24,056 nt of DNA from an uncultured Bacteroidales bacterium (GCA_903929065.1 CAIYTJ010000630.1:1-24056), one strand, 5' to 3'. Positions 1 to 8,485 are shown, numbered from the stretch's first letter. Numbers and translations: made by a program. Notes: generated by a model from the sequence alone, not told the origin.

Positions 1-100
1 TGGAGCGAATGAGGTAAATACAATACATTTAAATAACAAAAGCAGGTAACGTTACCTGCTTTTGTTATTTAAATGTATTGTATTTACCTCATTCGCTCCA
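1..100. repeat. Perfect 100-base palindrome at window edge
   Basis: Bases 1-50 are the exact reverse complement of bases 51-100, with no spacer and no mismatch. The right arm runs through the rodA stop codon and into its last codons (87-100), so the left arm is an inverted copy of the end of rodA. Natural terminators rarely keep perfect symmetry into the coding region, and the symmetry reaches base 1. I therefore infer a fold-back created when an assembler turned round at the terminator hairpin, with base 1 being a contig end. A true inverted duplication is the alternative. Confidence 0.95.
38..63 (-). terminator. Terminator of the purH-mre-rodA operon
   Basis: The centre of the edge palindrome is a GC-rich stem, GCAGGTA/TACCTGC, with a four-base ACGT loop. 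A-rich sequence lies on one side and TTTTGTTATTT on the other. It sits about 20 bases after the rodA stop codon (84-86), where an intrinsic terminator of this minus-strand operon is expected. The core looks natural. The symmetry beyond it may be artefactual, so the true far side cannot be trusted. Confidence 0.65.
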
Positions 101-1538
101 GCCTTGCCGCGTCGAGCCTGATAAGGATAAAGAGCAAAATGGTGAAACCCCAGAGCGAGGAGCCTCCGTAGCTGAAAAACGGCAGAGGAATGCCTATCAC
201 GGGCATGATACCAAGCACCATGCCGATATTTACCATCAGGTGGAAAAAGATAATGCTAGCTACGCAATAGCCGTACACACGCGTGAACGCATCGTTTTGC
301 CGCTCGGCTATACGCAGAATGCGCATCAGCAGCAGCCAGAACACAAACAACACCAGCGTGGAACCCCAGAAACCATGTTCTTCGCCCACGGTGCAGAAAA
401 TAAAGTCGGTGTCCTGTTCGGGCACGTATTTCAGCTTGGTTTGGGTGCCGTTCAGGAAACCTTTCCCGAAAAAGCCGCCCGAGCCGATGGCAATTTTCGA
501 CTGGTTCACATTGTATCCCGCGCCCAGCGGCGCATCATCCATGTTGAGCAATACCTTGATGCGGACCTGTTGGTGTGGTTCGAGCACGCGTTGGAACAAA
601 TAATCGGACGAGAAGCAAAACAGCACCGAACCGATGGAGAAAATCACCACGAACCAGTACTTTTTATAGCGGTTGAACAGCTCGATGAACGTCCAGTACA
701 CACACGAAGCCACCACGGTAAAAATGGCCACGTAATTATAATTGAGGTAAAACCAGAAGTTCAGCACATACGCGGCAATAGCCACAACCACCGTCCCGAC
801 AAACAGAATAATGGCTTCCTTCTGGTTTCGGCAGAAGAAAATGGCATATCCCATCTGCACCATCAGGATAAATGCCATGCCGAGTAACATGCCGAGTGTT
901 CCGTGATCGACCTGAATGGGCACAATACTGAGTTTGATAATGGTGATGAACAACACCACCGCGAACGAGCCGATAAGCAATACAATGCCGTTCATGCCTT
1001 CGCGGTAAAGCATTAGCAGGAATGCCACGTAAACCAACGCGGTACCGGTTTCGTTTTGAAGAATGATAAGCGCAAATGGAATGAAAATAATTACGCACAG
1101 CGGAATAAGATCGCGCCAGGATTTGAGTTTGTAATTGTAGGCACTCATGTATTTAGCCAGCCCCAGTGCAGTGGCCATTTTGCCAATTTCGGCAGGTTGA
1201 AAGCTGATAGGTCCCATCACAATCCACGAGCGGGAACCTTTGATATCGTGGGCAATGAATATGGTGACAAAAAGCAGCACTATCGCCCCGACATAAATAA
1301 ACCACGCGAAAATATTGTAAAGCTTCGAATCGATAAGCAGCAACACGCCACCGAGGGCAAAGGCGGTGAGAATCCACAAAAATTGCTTTCCGGCACGCTG
1401 GCTGAAATCGAAAATGCTGGCCTGGTCGAAGTTGTAACTGGCACCGTAAATGCTTATCCAGCCCATGAGCACCAGTAATACATAAAGCAGTACGGTGGTC
1501 CAATCTATTGCATATCGTATACTAACGTTTCTGGACAT
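84..1538 (-). CDS. rodA: RodA, SEDS-family peptidoglycan glycosyltransferase
   Basis: RodA polymerises lipid II into glycan strands in the inner membrane as the partner of PBP2 in the elongasome. The 484-residue product is a polytopic membrane protein. It has the SEDS hallmarks GSRSWI (101-106), FQPAEIGK (113-120), QNETGTALV (161-169), PEQDTDFIF (373-381; Asp378 aligns with the essential Asp of E. coli RodA) and PLPFFSYGGSS (451-461). It is over 100 residues longer than E. coli RodA (about 370). The extra length lies around residues 200-310 and adds several hydrophobic helices, which I believe is usual in Bacteroidota. It overlaps the end of mrdA by 17 bases, implying translational coupling. 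The final codons lie inside the edge palindrome, but the stop codon is intact. Confidence 0.96.
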   Translation of the reverse strand: MSRNVSIRYAIDWTTVLLYVLLVLMGWISIYGASYNFDQASIFDFSQRAGKQFLWILTAFALGGVLLLIDSKLYNIFAWFIYVGAIVLLFVTIFIAHDIKGSRSWIVMGPISFQPAEIGKMATALGLAKYMSAYNYKLKSWRDLIPLCVIIFIPFALIILQNETGTALVYVAFLLMLYREGMNGIVLLIGSFAVVLFITIIKLSIVPIQVDHGTLGMLLGMAFILMVQMGYAIFFCRNQKEAIILFVGTVVVAIAAYVLNFWFYLNYNYVAIFTVVASCVYWTFIELFNRYKKYWFVVIFSIGSVLFCFSSDYLFQRVLEPHQQVRIKVLLNMDDAPLGAGYNVNQSKIAIGSGGFFGKGFLNGTQTKLKYVPEQDTDFIFCTVGEEHGFWGSTLVLFVFWLLLMRILRIAERQNDAFTRVYGYCVASIIFFHLMVNIGMVLGIMPVIGIPLPFFSYGGSSLWGFTILLFILIRLDAARLERMR

Positions 1539-3360
1539 TGGAGTTGGTAACTATATTTGAAACACTTTCTTCTAATTCTTTCCGCTCAACTTTCCCCTTG
1601 ATGTATTGTTCCACCAGCAAGCTGAAAATTGGCGCAGCATATTCCGAACCGAAACCGGCATTTTCAACTACAATGGCAATAGCAATCTTCGGGTTTTGGC
1701 GCGGGGCAAACCCAACAAAGATGGAGTGAGGTTTTCCGTGGCTGTTATCGGCCGTTCCGGTTTTTCCGCACATTTCGAGCCCTTCTATTCGGGATGCACG
1801 GGCTGTTCCGAATTCAAACACACGGGACATTCCTTCAAAAACAATCGGAAAAAAGGTTTTGTCAACCTGCACCCGGTGAATTTTCTTCAACATCGAATCG
1901 CATTTGTTCAAATGTGGTGTAACATAATAACCTTCGTTGGCCACAGCAGCCATTGTGTTGGCCAATTGAAGCGGATTTACCAGCACTTCGCCCTGACCAA
2001 TGGAATTGGAACGAATGGTAATAGCGCGCCAGCCGGTCACAGCTCTGTACACTTTATTGTAGAATTTCTCGGTAGGGATATTTCCGCGCGATTGTTCGTA
2101 AATATCGCTGTCGGTAAACTTTTCACCCAGCCCGAAACTCTTGATGCGATCCACCCATTCGGTGTAATTCTTGCGGAAAAAGGCGTTCTTCTCACCGTAT
2201 CCATCTTTTTCGAGCGTTACCCGGAACGAATTCCAGAAATACGGGTTGCAACTCTGCTCTATAGCGCCCAGCAAACTTACCGGCGAACCGTGGTGGTGCG
2301 TACATTTTATCGGCGACGATTCCGGACCGTTGCACGAAAACATAGTGCTTTCGTTTATCCCACCCATTTGTTGTAATACCAATGCCTGAAGCGGTTTGAA
2401 AGCCGATCCGGGAGAATATTGTGCCTGTGTGGCACGGTTCATCAGCGGTTTGGTCGGATCGTGAACCAGCTGCATATAATTTTTCGACCGCTGCCTACCG
2501 GACAAAAGCGATGGATTGAATGACGGATTGGAAACCATGGCCAGAATTTCACCGGTCGACGGTTCGATGGCAACCACGCTTCCCACTTTTCCTTTCAGCA
2601 GTTTCTCGGCCAGAATCTGCAACTTCGAATCCAGTGTCAGTGTCAGGTTTTCTCCGGCTTTCGGGGCAATATCTTCTTTTCCGTTTTCGTATTTTCCTTT
2701 GATGCGGCCTTTGGCGTCGCGCAGCAGAATTTCAACACCTTTTTCACCGCGCAGCGATTCTTCGTAGGTATATTCCAGCCCATCACGTCCGGCATAGTCG
2801 CCGGTTTTGTAATAATCGTCGTTATCAATCTTTCTCTGTGATACTTCCCCGATACTTCCCAACACATGAGCGGCAGCAGTGAAAGCATATTCGCGGATGG
2901 TACGGTTCTGGATATAAAAGCCGGGATATTTGTACATCGATTGCTGAATGGTGGCAATATCTTCAATGTTCAGCTGCGTCATGAAAAGCTGCGGTGTGTA
3001 CGATGAATAACCGGGATTTTTGTGACGATCCTTAATGTCTTCCATTCGGCTTATGAAAGCGGTTTTATCCATGCTCAGCGCTTTGCAAAATGCCATCGTA
3101 TCGAGATCGTGAATTTCACGCATTATCAGCGCAATGTCGTACGAAGGTTTGTTGTAAACCATCAACACATGGTTCCGGTCGTAAATCAAACCGCGCGGAG
3201 GAAACTGCGTTTTTTTGAGAAAAGCGTTACTGTCGGCTCCGTTTTTGTATTTAGAATCGATAATCTGGATAGTGAATAACCGCAAAACATATAAAATAAT
3301 GATGGCAGTAAATATTCCTGCAACCACAACTTTTCTGCCTTGAAGAGCATCGTTTATCAT
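1522..3360 (-). CDS. mrdA: Penicillin-binding protein 2, elongasome transpeptidase
   Basis: A class B PBP that cross-links peptidoglycan during cell elongation and works with RodA. The 612-residue protein has one N-terminal membrane anchor (about 10-32), a dimerisation/pedestal domain (PPRGLIYDRN, 54-63) and a C-terminal transpeptidase domain. All three active-site motifs are present: SAFK (Ser319-Lys322), SCN (370-372) and KTG (533-535). NSIGQGEVLVNPLQLA (452-467) is also typical of PBP2. Length fits the family. The gene lies 3 bases after mreD and overlaps rodA, so translation of the three is probably coupled. It should be the target of beta-lactams that cause rounding. Confidence 0.96.
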   Translation of the reverse strand: MINDALQGRKVVVAGIFTAIIILYVLRLFTIQIIDSKYKNGADSNAFLKKTQFPPRGLIYDRNHVLMVYNKPSYDIALIMREIHDLDTMAFCKALSMDKTAFISRMEDIKDRHKNPGYSSYTPQLFMTQLNIEDIATIQQSMYKYPGFYIQNRTIREYAFTAAAHVLGSIGEVSQRKIDNDDYYKTGDYAGRDGLEYTYEESLRGEKGVEILLRDAKGRIKGKYENGKEDIAPKAGENLTLTLDSKLQILAEKLLKGKVGSVVAIEPSTGEILAMVSNPSFNPSLLSGRQRSKNYMQLVHDPTKPLMNRATQAQYSPGSAFKPLQALVLQQMGGINESTMFSCNGPESSPIKCTHHHGSPVSLLGAIEQSCNPYFWNSFRVTLEKDGYGEKNAFFRKNYTEWVDRIKSFGLGEKFTDSDIYEQSRGNIPTEKFYNKVYRAVTGWRAITIRSNSIGQGEVLVNPLQLANTMAAVANEGYYVTPHLNKCDSMLKKIHRVQVDKTFFPIVFEGMSRVFEFGTARASRIEGLEMCGKTGTADNSHGKPHSIFVGFAPRQNPKIAIAIVVENAGFGSEYAAPIFSLLVEQYIKGKVERKELEESVSNIVTNSNVQKR

Positions 3361-3363
3361 ACT

Positions 3364-3861
3364 TTACTTCTTATTAAGCGATTGTATTCCCAGTATCAGC
3401 AGAATCGTTACTGCCGAACTCAGGATAATCTTGAAAAGCATCAGCCAAAAATGGGCAAATGAAAATGCTTCGAGAAAGAATAACGTTGCATGATGGATAA
3501 TGACCAAAGTTACAACATATTTAACGTAGGTGGCTACACTGAACGTGTAAAATGAGGGTGTAGGATTATTACCTTCGTCAATGGTGATAAAGAGTTTGAT
3601 AACGCCGTTCCTTAAAAAAGCAATCAACACGGCGGCTGAGGCATGCATTCCGGGAGTGTTGGCAAAAATGTCAATGGTCAATCCCAGCACAAAAGCCAGC
3701 AGCAACGAAGCCCAGCGTGGAGTCCGAACCGGCAGCGACAGGATAAACAGAATATAAATATACGGGTTTATATAACCCAAAAACTGGATGTTATTCAGCA
3801 CCAGTACCTGAACCAGCACCAGAATGATAAATCGGAATATGTTTTTGAGGACTACAGGCAT
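3364..3861 (-). CDS. mreD: MreD, elongasome membrane protein
   Basis: A 165-residue, very hydrophobic protein with about five membrane helices and little soluble sequence, matching MreD in size and character. MreD links MreC and the PBP2/RodA enzymes in the elongasome. Sequence conservation in this family is low, so the call rests on position (between mreC and mrdA), the hydropathy pattern and motifs such as LALVLGLTIDIFANTPG in the middle of the protein. The 77-base gap to mreC is unusually wide for this operon and contains an AT-rich palindromic repeat. The next gene, mrdA, follows after 3 bases. Confidence 0.92.
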   Translation of the reverse strand: MPVVLKNIFRFIILVLVQVLVLNNIQFLGYINPYIYILFILSLPVRTPRWASLLLAFVLGLTIDIFANTPGMHASAAVLIAFLRNGVIKLFITIDEGNNPTPSFYTFSVATYVKYVVTLVIIHHATLFFLEAFSFAHFWLMLFKIILSSAVTILLILGIQSLNKK

Positions 3862-3869
3862 TTATTTTA

Positions 3870-3935
3870 GTTGATAGTTTACAGTTGATAGTTGATAGTT
3901 TTGGTTTGAAGCTATAAACTATTGACTATAAACTT
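3870..3935. repeat. AT-rich imperfect palindrome in the mreC-mreD gap
   Basis: Repeated units of the type AGTTGATAGTTTACAGTTGA on the left are mirrored by CTATAAACTATTGACTATAA on the right, giving a long imperfect inverted repeat. The 16-base string CTATTGACTATAAACT at 3919-3934 recurs exactly at 20292-20307 beside thiL, so this belongs to a dispersed family in this genome. Any effect on operon expression is inference. Confidence 0.75.
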
Positions 3936-3938
3936 TTT

Positions 3939-4784
3939 TTATTGTTCTTCAGCTTTCTTCTCCAGTTCTTTTTGCTCGTTATAATTCAGGTAATTGATCA
4001 CCTTTACGTGTGAAAGCGTTCGGAAATTGACCGAGAGTTTCACTTTGATTTTATAATAAGCATCACTTTCTTTAATTTTAAAATCTTCGATATAACCCAC
4101 CGGAATTCCTTCGGGAAAGGTGTTGGTCAATCCGCTTGTGATTAAGGTATCGCCCAATGAAAATTCAACGTGACGGGCAATATCGGTCAGGTTAGCATAC
4201 CGGTAATCTTCGCCGCTCCAAAGCAATCCGCCGCTGTAATTATTACGCTTGAACTTACAACTGATTTCAATTTTCGGATTCAGAATAGGAATAACCACTG
4301 AGAATTTTTTGGAAACGGTCTTGACAATTCCCACCACACCTTCATCGCTCACTACGCCCATGTCAGGCTTGATTCCATCCCTTGCACCTTTATTCAGCGT
4401 AATGTAATTTTGAATTTTGTTGGTGGTACAGCTTATCACTTTGGCCGAAATAAACTCATATTCCATTTCGGGTGGAATGTGGAAACGAATGGAATCTTTG
4501 GCTTGGGGTTTAAGGGTAGAAAGCTTATTTTCAAGTTTGATTACCTGATTTTTAAGCGACGTATTTTCTTCGGACAGGTTGTCGTTAGCAGCACGGAGTT
4601 TGAAGAATTCAACAACTGAATTGCTCCATTCATACATTCCGGATACCATGGAATTACTCGAAGAAAGGAAAACGCTTTTCTGATAACCCTGATTTTTCAC
4701 AATCATGGTGAATGAAATTATTTCCAGAAACAGAAATAAAAACAAAACACTATACCGAATCAAAAAATTGAAAAGATTCTTCAT
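3939..4784 (-). CDS. mreC: MreC, elongasome scaffold protein
   Basis: MreC is a bitopic protein that forms a periplasmic scaffold and activates PBP2-RodA. The 281-residue product has one N-terminal membrane helix (about 10-30), a coiled-coil segment rich in Leu/Glu/Asn/Lys (about 60-95), and a C-terminal beta-rich region. The C-terminal part carries the typical pattern NYITLNKGARDGIKPDMGVVSDEGVVG (about 125-152) and later LITSGL and FPEGIPVG. Length fits the family. It follows mreB after 91 bases. The C-terminus is highly charged (Glu/Lys-rich). Confidence 0.95.
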   Translation of the reverse strand: MKNLFNFLIRYSVLFLFLFLEIISFTMIVKNQGYQKSVFLSSSNSMVSGMYEWSNSVVEFFKLRAANDNLSEENTSLKNQVIKLENKLSTLKPQAKDSIRFHIPPEMEYEFISAKVISCTTNKIQNYITLNKGARDGIKPDMGVVSDEGVVGIVKTVSKKFSVVIPILNPKIEISCKFKRNNYSGGLLWSGEDYRYANLTDIARHVEFSLGDTLITSGLTNTFPEGIPVGYIEDFKIKESDAYYKIKVKLSVNFRTLSHVKVINYLNYNEQKELEKKAEEQ

Positions 4785-4875
4785 GATGGTGGAGAAACGG
4801 ACGAATACAACTATCAGAAAAAATTTTCGATAAACACGGATTTATCCAGTGCTTATCGAAAATCTTGTTTGTTTT

Positions 4876-5895
4876 TTATCGGATCAGGAACGAGAATTTG
4901 TCGACATTTTTCAGCGCAATACCAGTTCCACGGGCTACAGCGCGCAATGGATCGTCGGCAATGTGGAACTGAATATTCAATTTGTCGGTCAATCGTTTGT
5001 CCAGTCCGCGAAGCAAAGCTCCACCACCGGCCAGGTAAATACCTTTTTGAACAATGTCTGAATATAATTCAGGAGGTGTTTGTTCCAATGCGCTCAGAAT
5101 AGCTGCTTCAATTTTCGAAATTGATTTTTCGAGGCAATGGGCAATTTCCTGATACGAAACCGGAACCTGCATGGGTAAAGCTGTCATGCGGTTTGGTCCG
5201 TGAACAATATAATCTTCGGGTGCATCTTCCAAATCGGTCAAAGCAGCTCCAACATTGATTTTAATTAATTCTGCCGTGCGTTCGCCCACTTTGATGTTGT
5301 GCATTCGTCCCATATATTCAACGATATCCAGCGTCAAATCATCACCGGCAATACGGATAGATTTGTTGGAAACGATACCACCAAGTGAAATAACGGCAAT
5401 TTCGGTTGTTCCACCTCCGATATCAACAATCATACAGCCGTTCGGCGCTTCCACGTCGATACCGATACCGATTGCAGCTGCCATTGGTTCGTAAATCATG
5501 TACACTTCGCGTCCACCGGCATGTTCCGACGAGTCGCGTACCGCACGAATTTCAACCTCGGTGCTTCCCGAAGGAATACAAACCACCATTTTGAGCGTCG
5601 GTGAAAACAAATGATTTTTGGAAGGAATCATCTTAATCATACCGCGAATCATCAATTCGGCAGCGTAGAAGTCGGCAATCACACCGTCGCGCAACGGGCG
5701 AACCGTGCGAATTCCTTCGTTTTCTTTTCCCTGCATTTGACGTGCTTTTTCACCAATGGCAATCAGCTTGTCGGTGCGTTTGTCCAACGCTACTACCGAT
5801 GGCTCGTCTACCACAATTTTATCGTTGTGAATGATAATTGTATTGGCTGTTCCCAAGTCAATAGCAATTTCTTGTGTAAATGAAAATAGTCCCAT
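4876..5895 (-). CDS. mreB: MreB, actin-like rod-shape protein
   Basis: MreB forms membrane-bound filaments that orient the elongasome. With the start chosen here the product has 339 residues, close to the usual length. Nucleotide-binding motifs are clear: DLGTANT (13-19, phosphate 1), the catalytic-region Glu in YEPMAAA (Glu136), DIGGGTTE (158-165, phosphate 2) and AGGGALLRG near the C-terminus. The ATG at 5895 gives the canonical N-terminus MGLFSFTQEIAIDLG. The frame extends upstream to a TTG at 5931 that would overlap purH, but those 12 codons match nothing typical of MreB. The gene lies 32 bases after purH on the same strand. Confidence 0.97.
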   Translation of the reverse strand: MGLFSFTQEIAIDLGTANTIIIHNDKIVVDEPSVVALDKRTDKLIAIGEKARQMQGKENEGIRTVRPLRDGVIADFYAAELMIRGMIKMIPSKNHLFSPTLKMVVCIPSGSTEVEIRAVRDSSEHAGGREVYMIYEPMAAAIGIGIDVEAPNGCMIVDIGGGTTEIAVISLGGIVSNKSIRIAGDDLTLDIVEYMGRMHNIKVGERTAELIKINVGAALTDLEDAPEDYIVHGPNRMTALPMQVPVSYQEIAHCLEKSISKIEAAILSALEQTPPELYSDIVQKGIYLAGGGALLRGLDKRLTDKLNIQFHIADDPLRAVARGTGIALKNVDKFSFLIR

Positions 5896-5927
5896 TATCT
5901 TATTTATTTCAGGTTGTTTTATTAATA

Positions 5928-7448
5928 TCAATGTTTAAAATGACGGAATCCGGTTGTCACCATGGCCAGTCCGTTTTGATTACAATTTTCAATTGAAAGT
6001 TTATCGTTAATCGAACCACCAGGTTGAATCACGGCTGTAATTCCGGCTTCTGCTGCAATCTGAACACAGTCAGGGAACGGAAAAAATGCATCCGAAGCCA
6101 TTACGGCTCCATTCAAATCAAATTCAAATGCATTGGCTTTTTCAATGGCTTGTTTCAGTGCATCTACCCGCGAAGTCTGACCCACACCGCTGGCGCACAT
6201 TTGCTTGTTTTTAGCAAAAACTATGGCGTTTGATTTGGTGTGTTTTACAATTTTATTGGCAAAAAGTAAATCTTCAACTTCCTGTTCGGTTGGTGCTTTC
6301 TCAGTCACCACGGTCAATTCTTCTGCTTTTTCAGTATGATTGTCTTTATCCTGCATTAAAATGCCGTTCAGCAAAGTACGGAATTGTTCAGGTTTTGCTT
6401 TGGCATCTTTGATAATCAGAATAATGCGGTTTTTCTTTTGGCTCAGAATTTCAATGGCATCCAAATCGTAATCCGGTGCAATAACCACTTCGAAGAAAAT
6501 TTTATTCATTTCCTCTGCTGTCGCTTTGTCAATTACTGCATTGGTAATCAACACACCGCCGAATGCAGAAACCGGATCACCGGCCAAAGCAGCATTCCAT
6601 GCATCCACCAACACCGGACGCGAAGCAATTCCGCAGGCATTGTTATGTTTCAGAATGGCAAAGGTTATATCGTCAAAATCATTAATCAGATTTACAGCCG
6701 CATCAATGTCAAGCAGGTTGTTGTACGAAATTTCTTTGCCCTGCAATTGCTCAAACATATCTTCGAACTTGCCGAAGAAAACTCCTTTTTGATGTGGATT
6801 TTCACCGTAACGAAGCACTTTTGCATCATTTTCGCTCATGCGGAAACCGCTTTTTTCGTCGCCATCGAAATAATTGAAAATGGCAGAATCGTAATGCGAC
6901 GAAACGGCAAATGCTTCTTTAGCGAACCAGCGGCGTTCTTCCAGCGTGGTTTGTGCGCCTTCGGCAGAAATAATTTCCAACAGCGGTTCGTACTGGTCTT
7001 GTGAAGCCACAATCACCACGTCTTTGTAGTTTTTGGCAGCGGCACGAATCAGCGAAATACCGCCAATATCAATTTTTTCGATGGTTGTAGGTTCATCTGC
7101 ACCGGCAGCCACAGTGGCTTCGAAAGGATATAAATCAACAATTACGAGGTCAATTTCGGGAATTTCGTATTCTTCAATTTGTGCCTGATCCTGAGCCAAA
7201 TCGCGACGGTTCAAAATGCCGCCGAATACTTTTGGATGTAATGTTTTAACTCTTCCGCCCAAAATAGATGGGTAACCGGTCAAATCTTCAACGGCAAGGC
7301 ATGGAATATTCAGCGATTCAATAAAGGATTGCGTACCTCCGGTAGAGATAAATTCAACTCCTTCGGAGTGTAGTTTTATGATAATTTCGTCCAATTTATC
7401 TTTGTGATAAACAGACACTAATGCTCTTTTAATTTGCCTTTTTTCCAT
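5928..7448 (-). CDS. purH: PurH, bifunctional AICAR transformylase/IMP cyclohydrolase
   Basis: Catalyses the last two steps of IMP synthesis: formylation of AICAR by 10-formyl-THF, then ring closure. The 506-residue product has an N-terminal methylglyoxal-synthase-like cyclohydrolase domain (STGGT 35-39; GRVKTLHP 65-72) and the transformylase domain with the catalytic Lys-His pair in LKHNNACG (Lys267, His268). DPVSAFGG (291-298) and a C-terminal VIQPGGS are also conserved. Length is slightly below that of E. coli PurH (529). It appears to be the first gene of the mre-rod transcript, an arrangement I recall as common in Bacteroidota. A well-formed promoter lies just upstream. Confidence 0.97.
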   Translation of the reverse strand: MEKRQIKRALVSVYHKDKLDEIIIKLHSEGVEFISTGGTQSFIESLNIPCLAVEDLTGYPSILGGRVKTLHPKVFGGILNRRDLAQDQAQIEEYEIPEIDLVIVDLYPFEATVAAGADEPTTIEKIDIGGISLIRAAAKNYKDVVIVASQDQYEPLLEIISAEGAQTTLEERRWFAKEAFAVSSHYDSAIFNYFDGDEKSGFRMSENDAKVLRYGENPHQKGVFFGKFEDMFEQLQGKEISYNNLLDIDAAVNLINDFDDITFAILKHNNACGIASRPVLVDAWNAALAGDPVSAFGGVLITNAVIDKATAEEMNKIFFEVVIAPDYDLDAIEILSQKKNRIILIIKDAKAKPEQFRTLLNGILMQDKDNHTEKAEELTVVTEKAPTEQEVEDLLFANKIVKHTKSNAIVFAKNKQMCASGVGQTSRVDALKQAIEKANAFEFDLNGAVMASDAFFPFPDCVQIAAEAGITAVIQPGGSINDKLSIENCNQNGLAMVTTGFRHFKH

Positions 7449-7477
7449 ATACCGTTATTTCGTTTGATTATGGGATG

Positions 7478-7508
7478 CAAAACTACAAAAAAATACTCGT
7501 TTTATCAA
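7478..7508 (-). promoter_or_regulatory. Promoter of purH-mre-rodA operon
   Basis: On the minus strand, TTG (7506-7508) is followed after 20 bases by TAGTTTTG (7478-7485). This is a full match to the Bacteroidota housekeeping pattern TTTG-N19-21-TAnnTTTG in its -7 box. Transcription would start near 7471, leaving a leader of about 23 bases before the purH ATG. No other equally good site was noticed in the wider gaps of the operon. Confidence 0.7.
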
Positions 7509-7632
7509 CACAAAAAACGATTGATTTTCAGACTAAACCAAATTTAATAGGTTGATACAGAAATAGACGAAATAATTGAAAAGACAGGTTTTTAAGATGG
7601 AAGAAATCGGTTGGAAAAGCAAGGTTTAAAAA

Positions 7633-7995
7633 TCAATTTTGAGATTTCAGATTTTCTTCCATTCTAAACTTCACCATTTTCTTAATTAAATCAACTGGCA
7701 ATGGATTATTTAATTGAAACTGAACCGTTCCCTTCTGTGTTTTATGATTTGACAGATCGTTCTTAAATGCTTCAATTGCAGCTGTTCCCGGATAAAATCC
7801 AATATGTTTTGCATAACCGGCAAAATACAACCGGTTGCCACTAAAAACAAAAGTTGGCATTCCATAACTGATTTTTTCGGTGGCTTCGGGTAGCAGATCA
7901 CGAATGATTTTCCGGAGCTCGATCAGTTTGGACTGGGTTGATTCCGGAAAAGAATTTATGTACTCTTCGATAGATAAATATGTCTGTTTTTCCAT
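7633..7995 (-). CDS. DUF1801 family protein
   Basis: A 120-residue soluble protein. The layout SIEEYINSFPESTQ, then LRKIIRDLLPEATEKISYGMPTF (about 26-48) and AKHIGFYPG (about 62-70), is characteristic of DUF1801/YdhG-like proteins. The fold is that of a small alpha-beta domain; some members were annotated as iron-chaperone-like, but the true function is not settled. No membrane segment or signal peptide is seen. It is the last gene of a three-gene minus-strand cluster, 11 bases after the DUF4268 gene. No clear terminator was seen in the 184 bases between it and purH. Confidence 0.85.
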   Translation of the reverse strand: MEKQTYLSIEEYINSFPESTQSKLIELRKIIRDLLPEATEKISYGMPTFVFSGNRLYFAGYAKHIGFYPGTAAIEAFKNDLSNHKTQKGTVQFQLNNPLPVDLIKKMVKFRMEENLKSQN

Positions 7996-8006
7996 TTTTA
8001 TAAATA

Positions 8007-8459
8007 TTATTCAATTGCCTCCTTTACCATTTTGAATGCTTTTTCCAGTTTCAGCATTTCAGTAGCCATAAACTGATAAAATTCCATCCATTGAATGCGG
8101 CGGTGTAGATCAATCCCGCTTTTTTGAGTATAAATGCGACAAACTTCGTTTCCTGCTTCGCGAACGTAGGCAAAATCCCAAATCAAACCATTGGGAAAGT
8201 CTTTTTCCATCAGCGTTTTATAATGTTCAAACTGTTCGTATTTTTCAAGTCGCGCTTTTTCAACGTGCAGGTTTATTTCTAAAATTACAAAAGCACCTTC
8301 ACGCGTTGCGTCGAACTTCATTTCCACACCTTTCATTTTGGTATTGTACAACATGAATTTACTTTTACGCCTCTTCAGAGCCGGAATATGGCTGCAATAA
8401 ACCCCAAATCCTTCCCAAAATTCCTTTTTCAGTTGTTTTAATTCTTCTTTGCTGTACAT
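8007..8459 (-). CDS. DUF4268 domain protein
   Basis: A 150-residue, charged, soluble protein with no signal peptide or membrane helix. It resembles the DUF4268 domain: an N-terminal KKEFWEGFG segment, a central beta region with MKFDATREGAFVILEI, then WDFAYVREAGNEVCRIY, and a C-terminal helix with WMEFYQFMATEMLKLEKAF. In other bacteria DUF4268 is often the C-terminal part of larger proteins linked to nuclease-like domains. Here it stands alone, so a nuclease role cannot be claimed. It lies 26 bases after the membrane gene and 11 before the DUF1801 gene, probably in one transcript. Confidence 0.8.
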   Translation of the reverse strand: MYSKEELKQLKKEFWEGFGVYCSHIPALKRRKSKFMLYNTKMKGVEMKFDATREGAFVILEINLHVEKARLEKYEQFEHYKTLMEKDFPNGLIWDFAYVREAGNEVCRIYTQKSGIDLHRRIQWMEFYQFMATEMLKLEKAFKMVKEAIE

Positions 8460-8485
8460 TCTTTACTTTCAACTTTTTTGAAAAG

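Noticed and set aside
78..887. Long plus-strand open frame of 269 codons opposite rodA
   Set aside because: It lies antisense to a confidently identified rodA, has no recognisable motif and a His/Gln-rich shadow composition, and begins inside the edge palindrome.
1606..2376. Plus-strand open frame of 256 codons opposite mrdA
   Set aside because: It is fully antisense to PBP2, whose three active-site motifs are intact; no family features are visible in the antisense product.
5896..5931. Upstream TTG start for mreB at 5931
   Set aside because: It would add 12 residues unlike any MreB N-terminus and overlap purH; the ATG at 5895 gives the canonical start.
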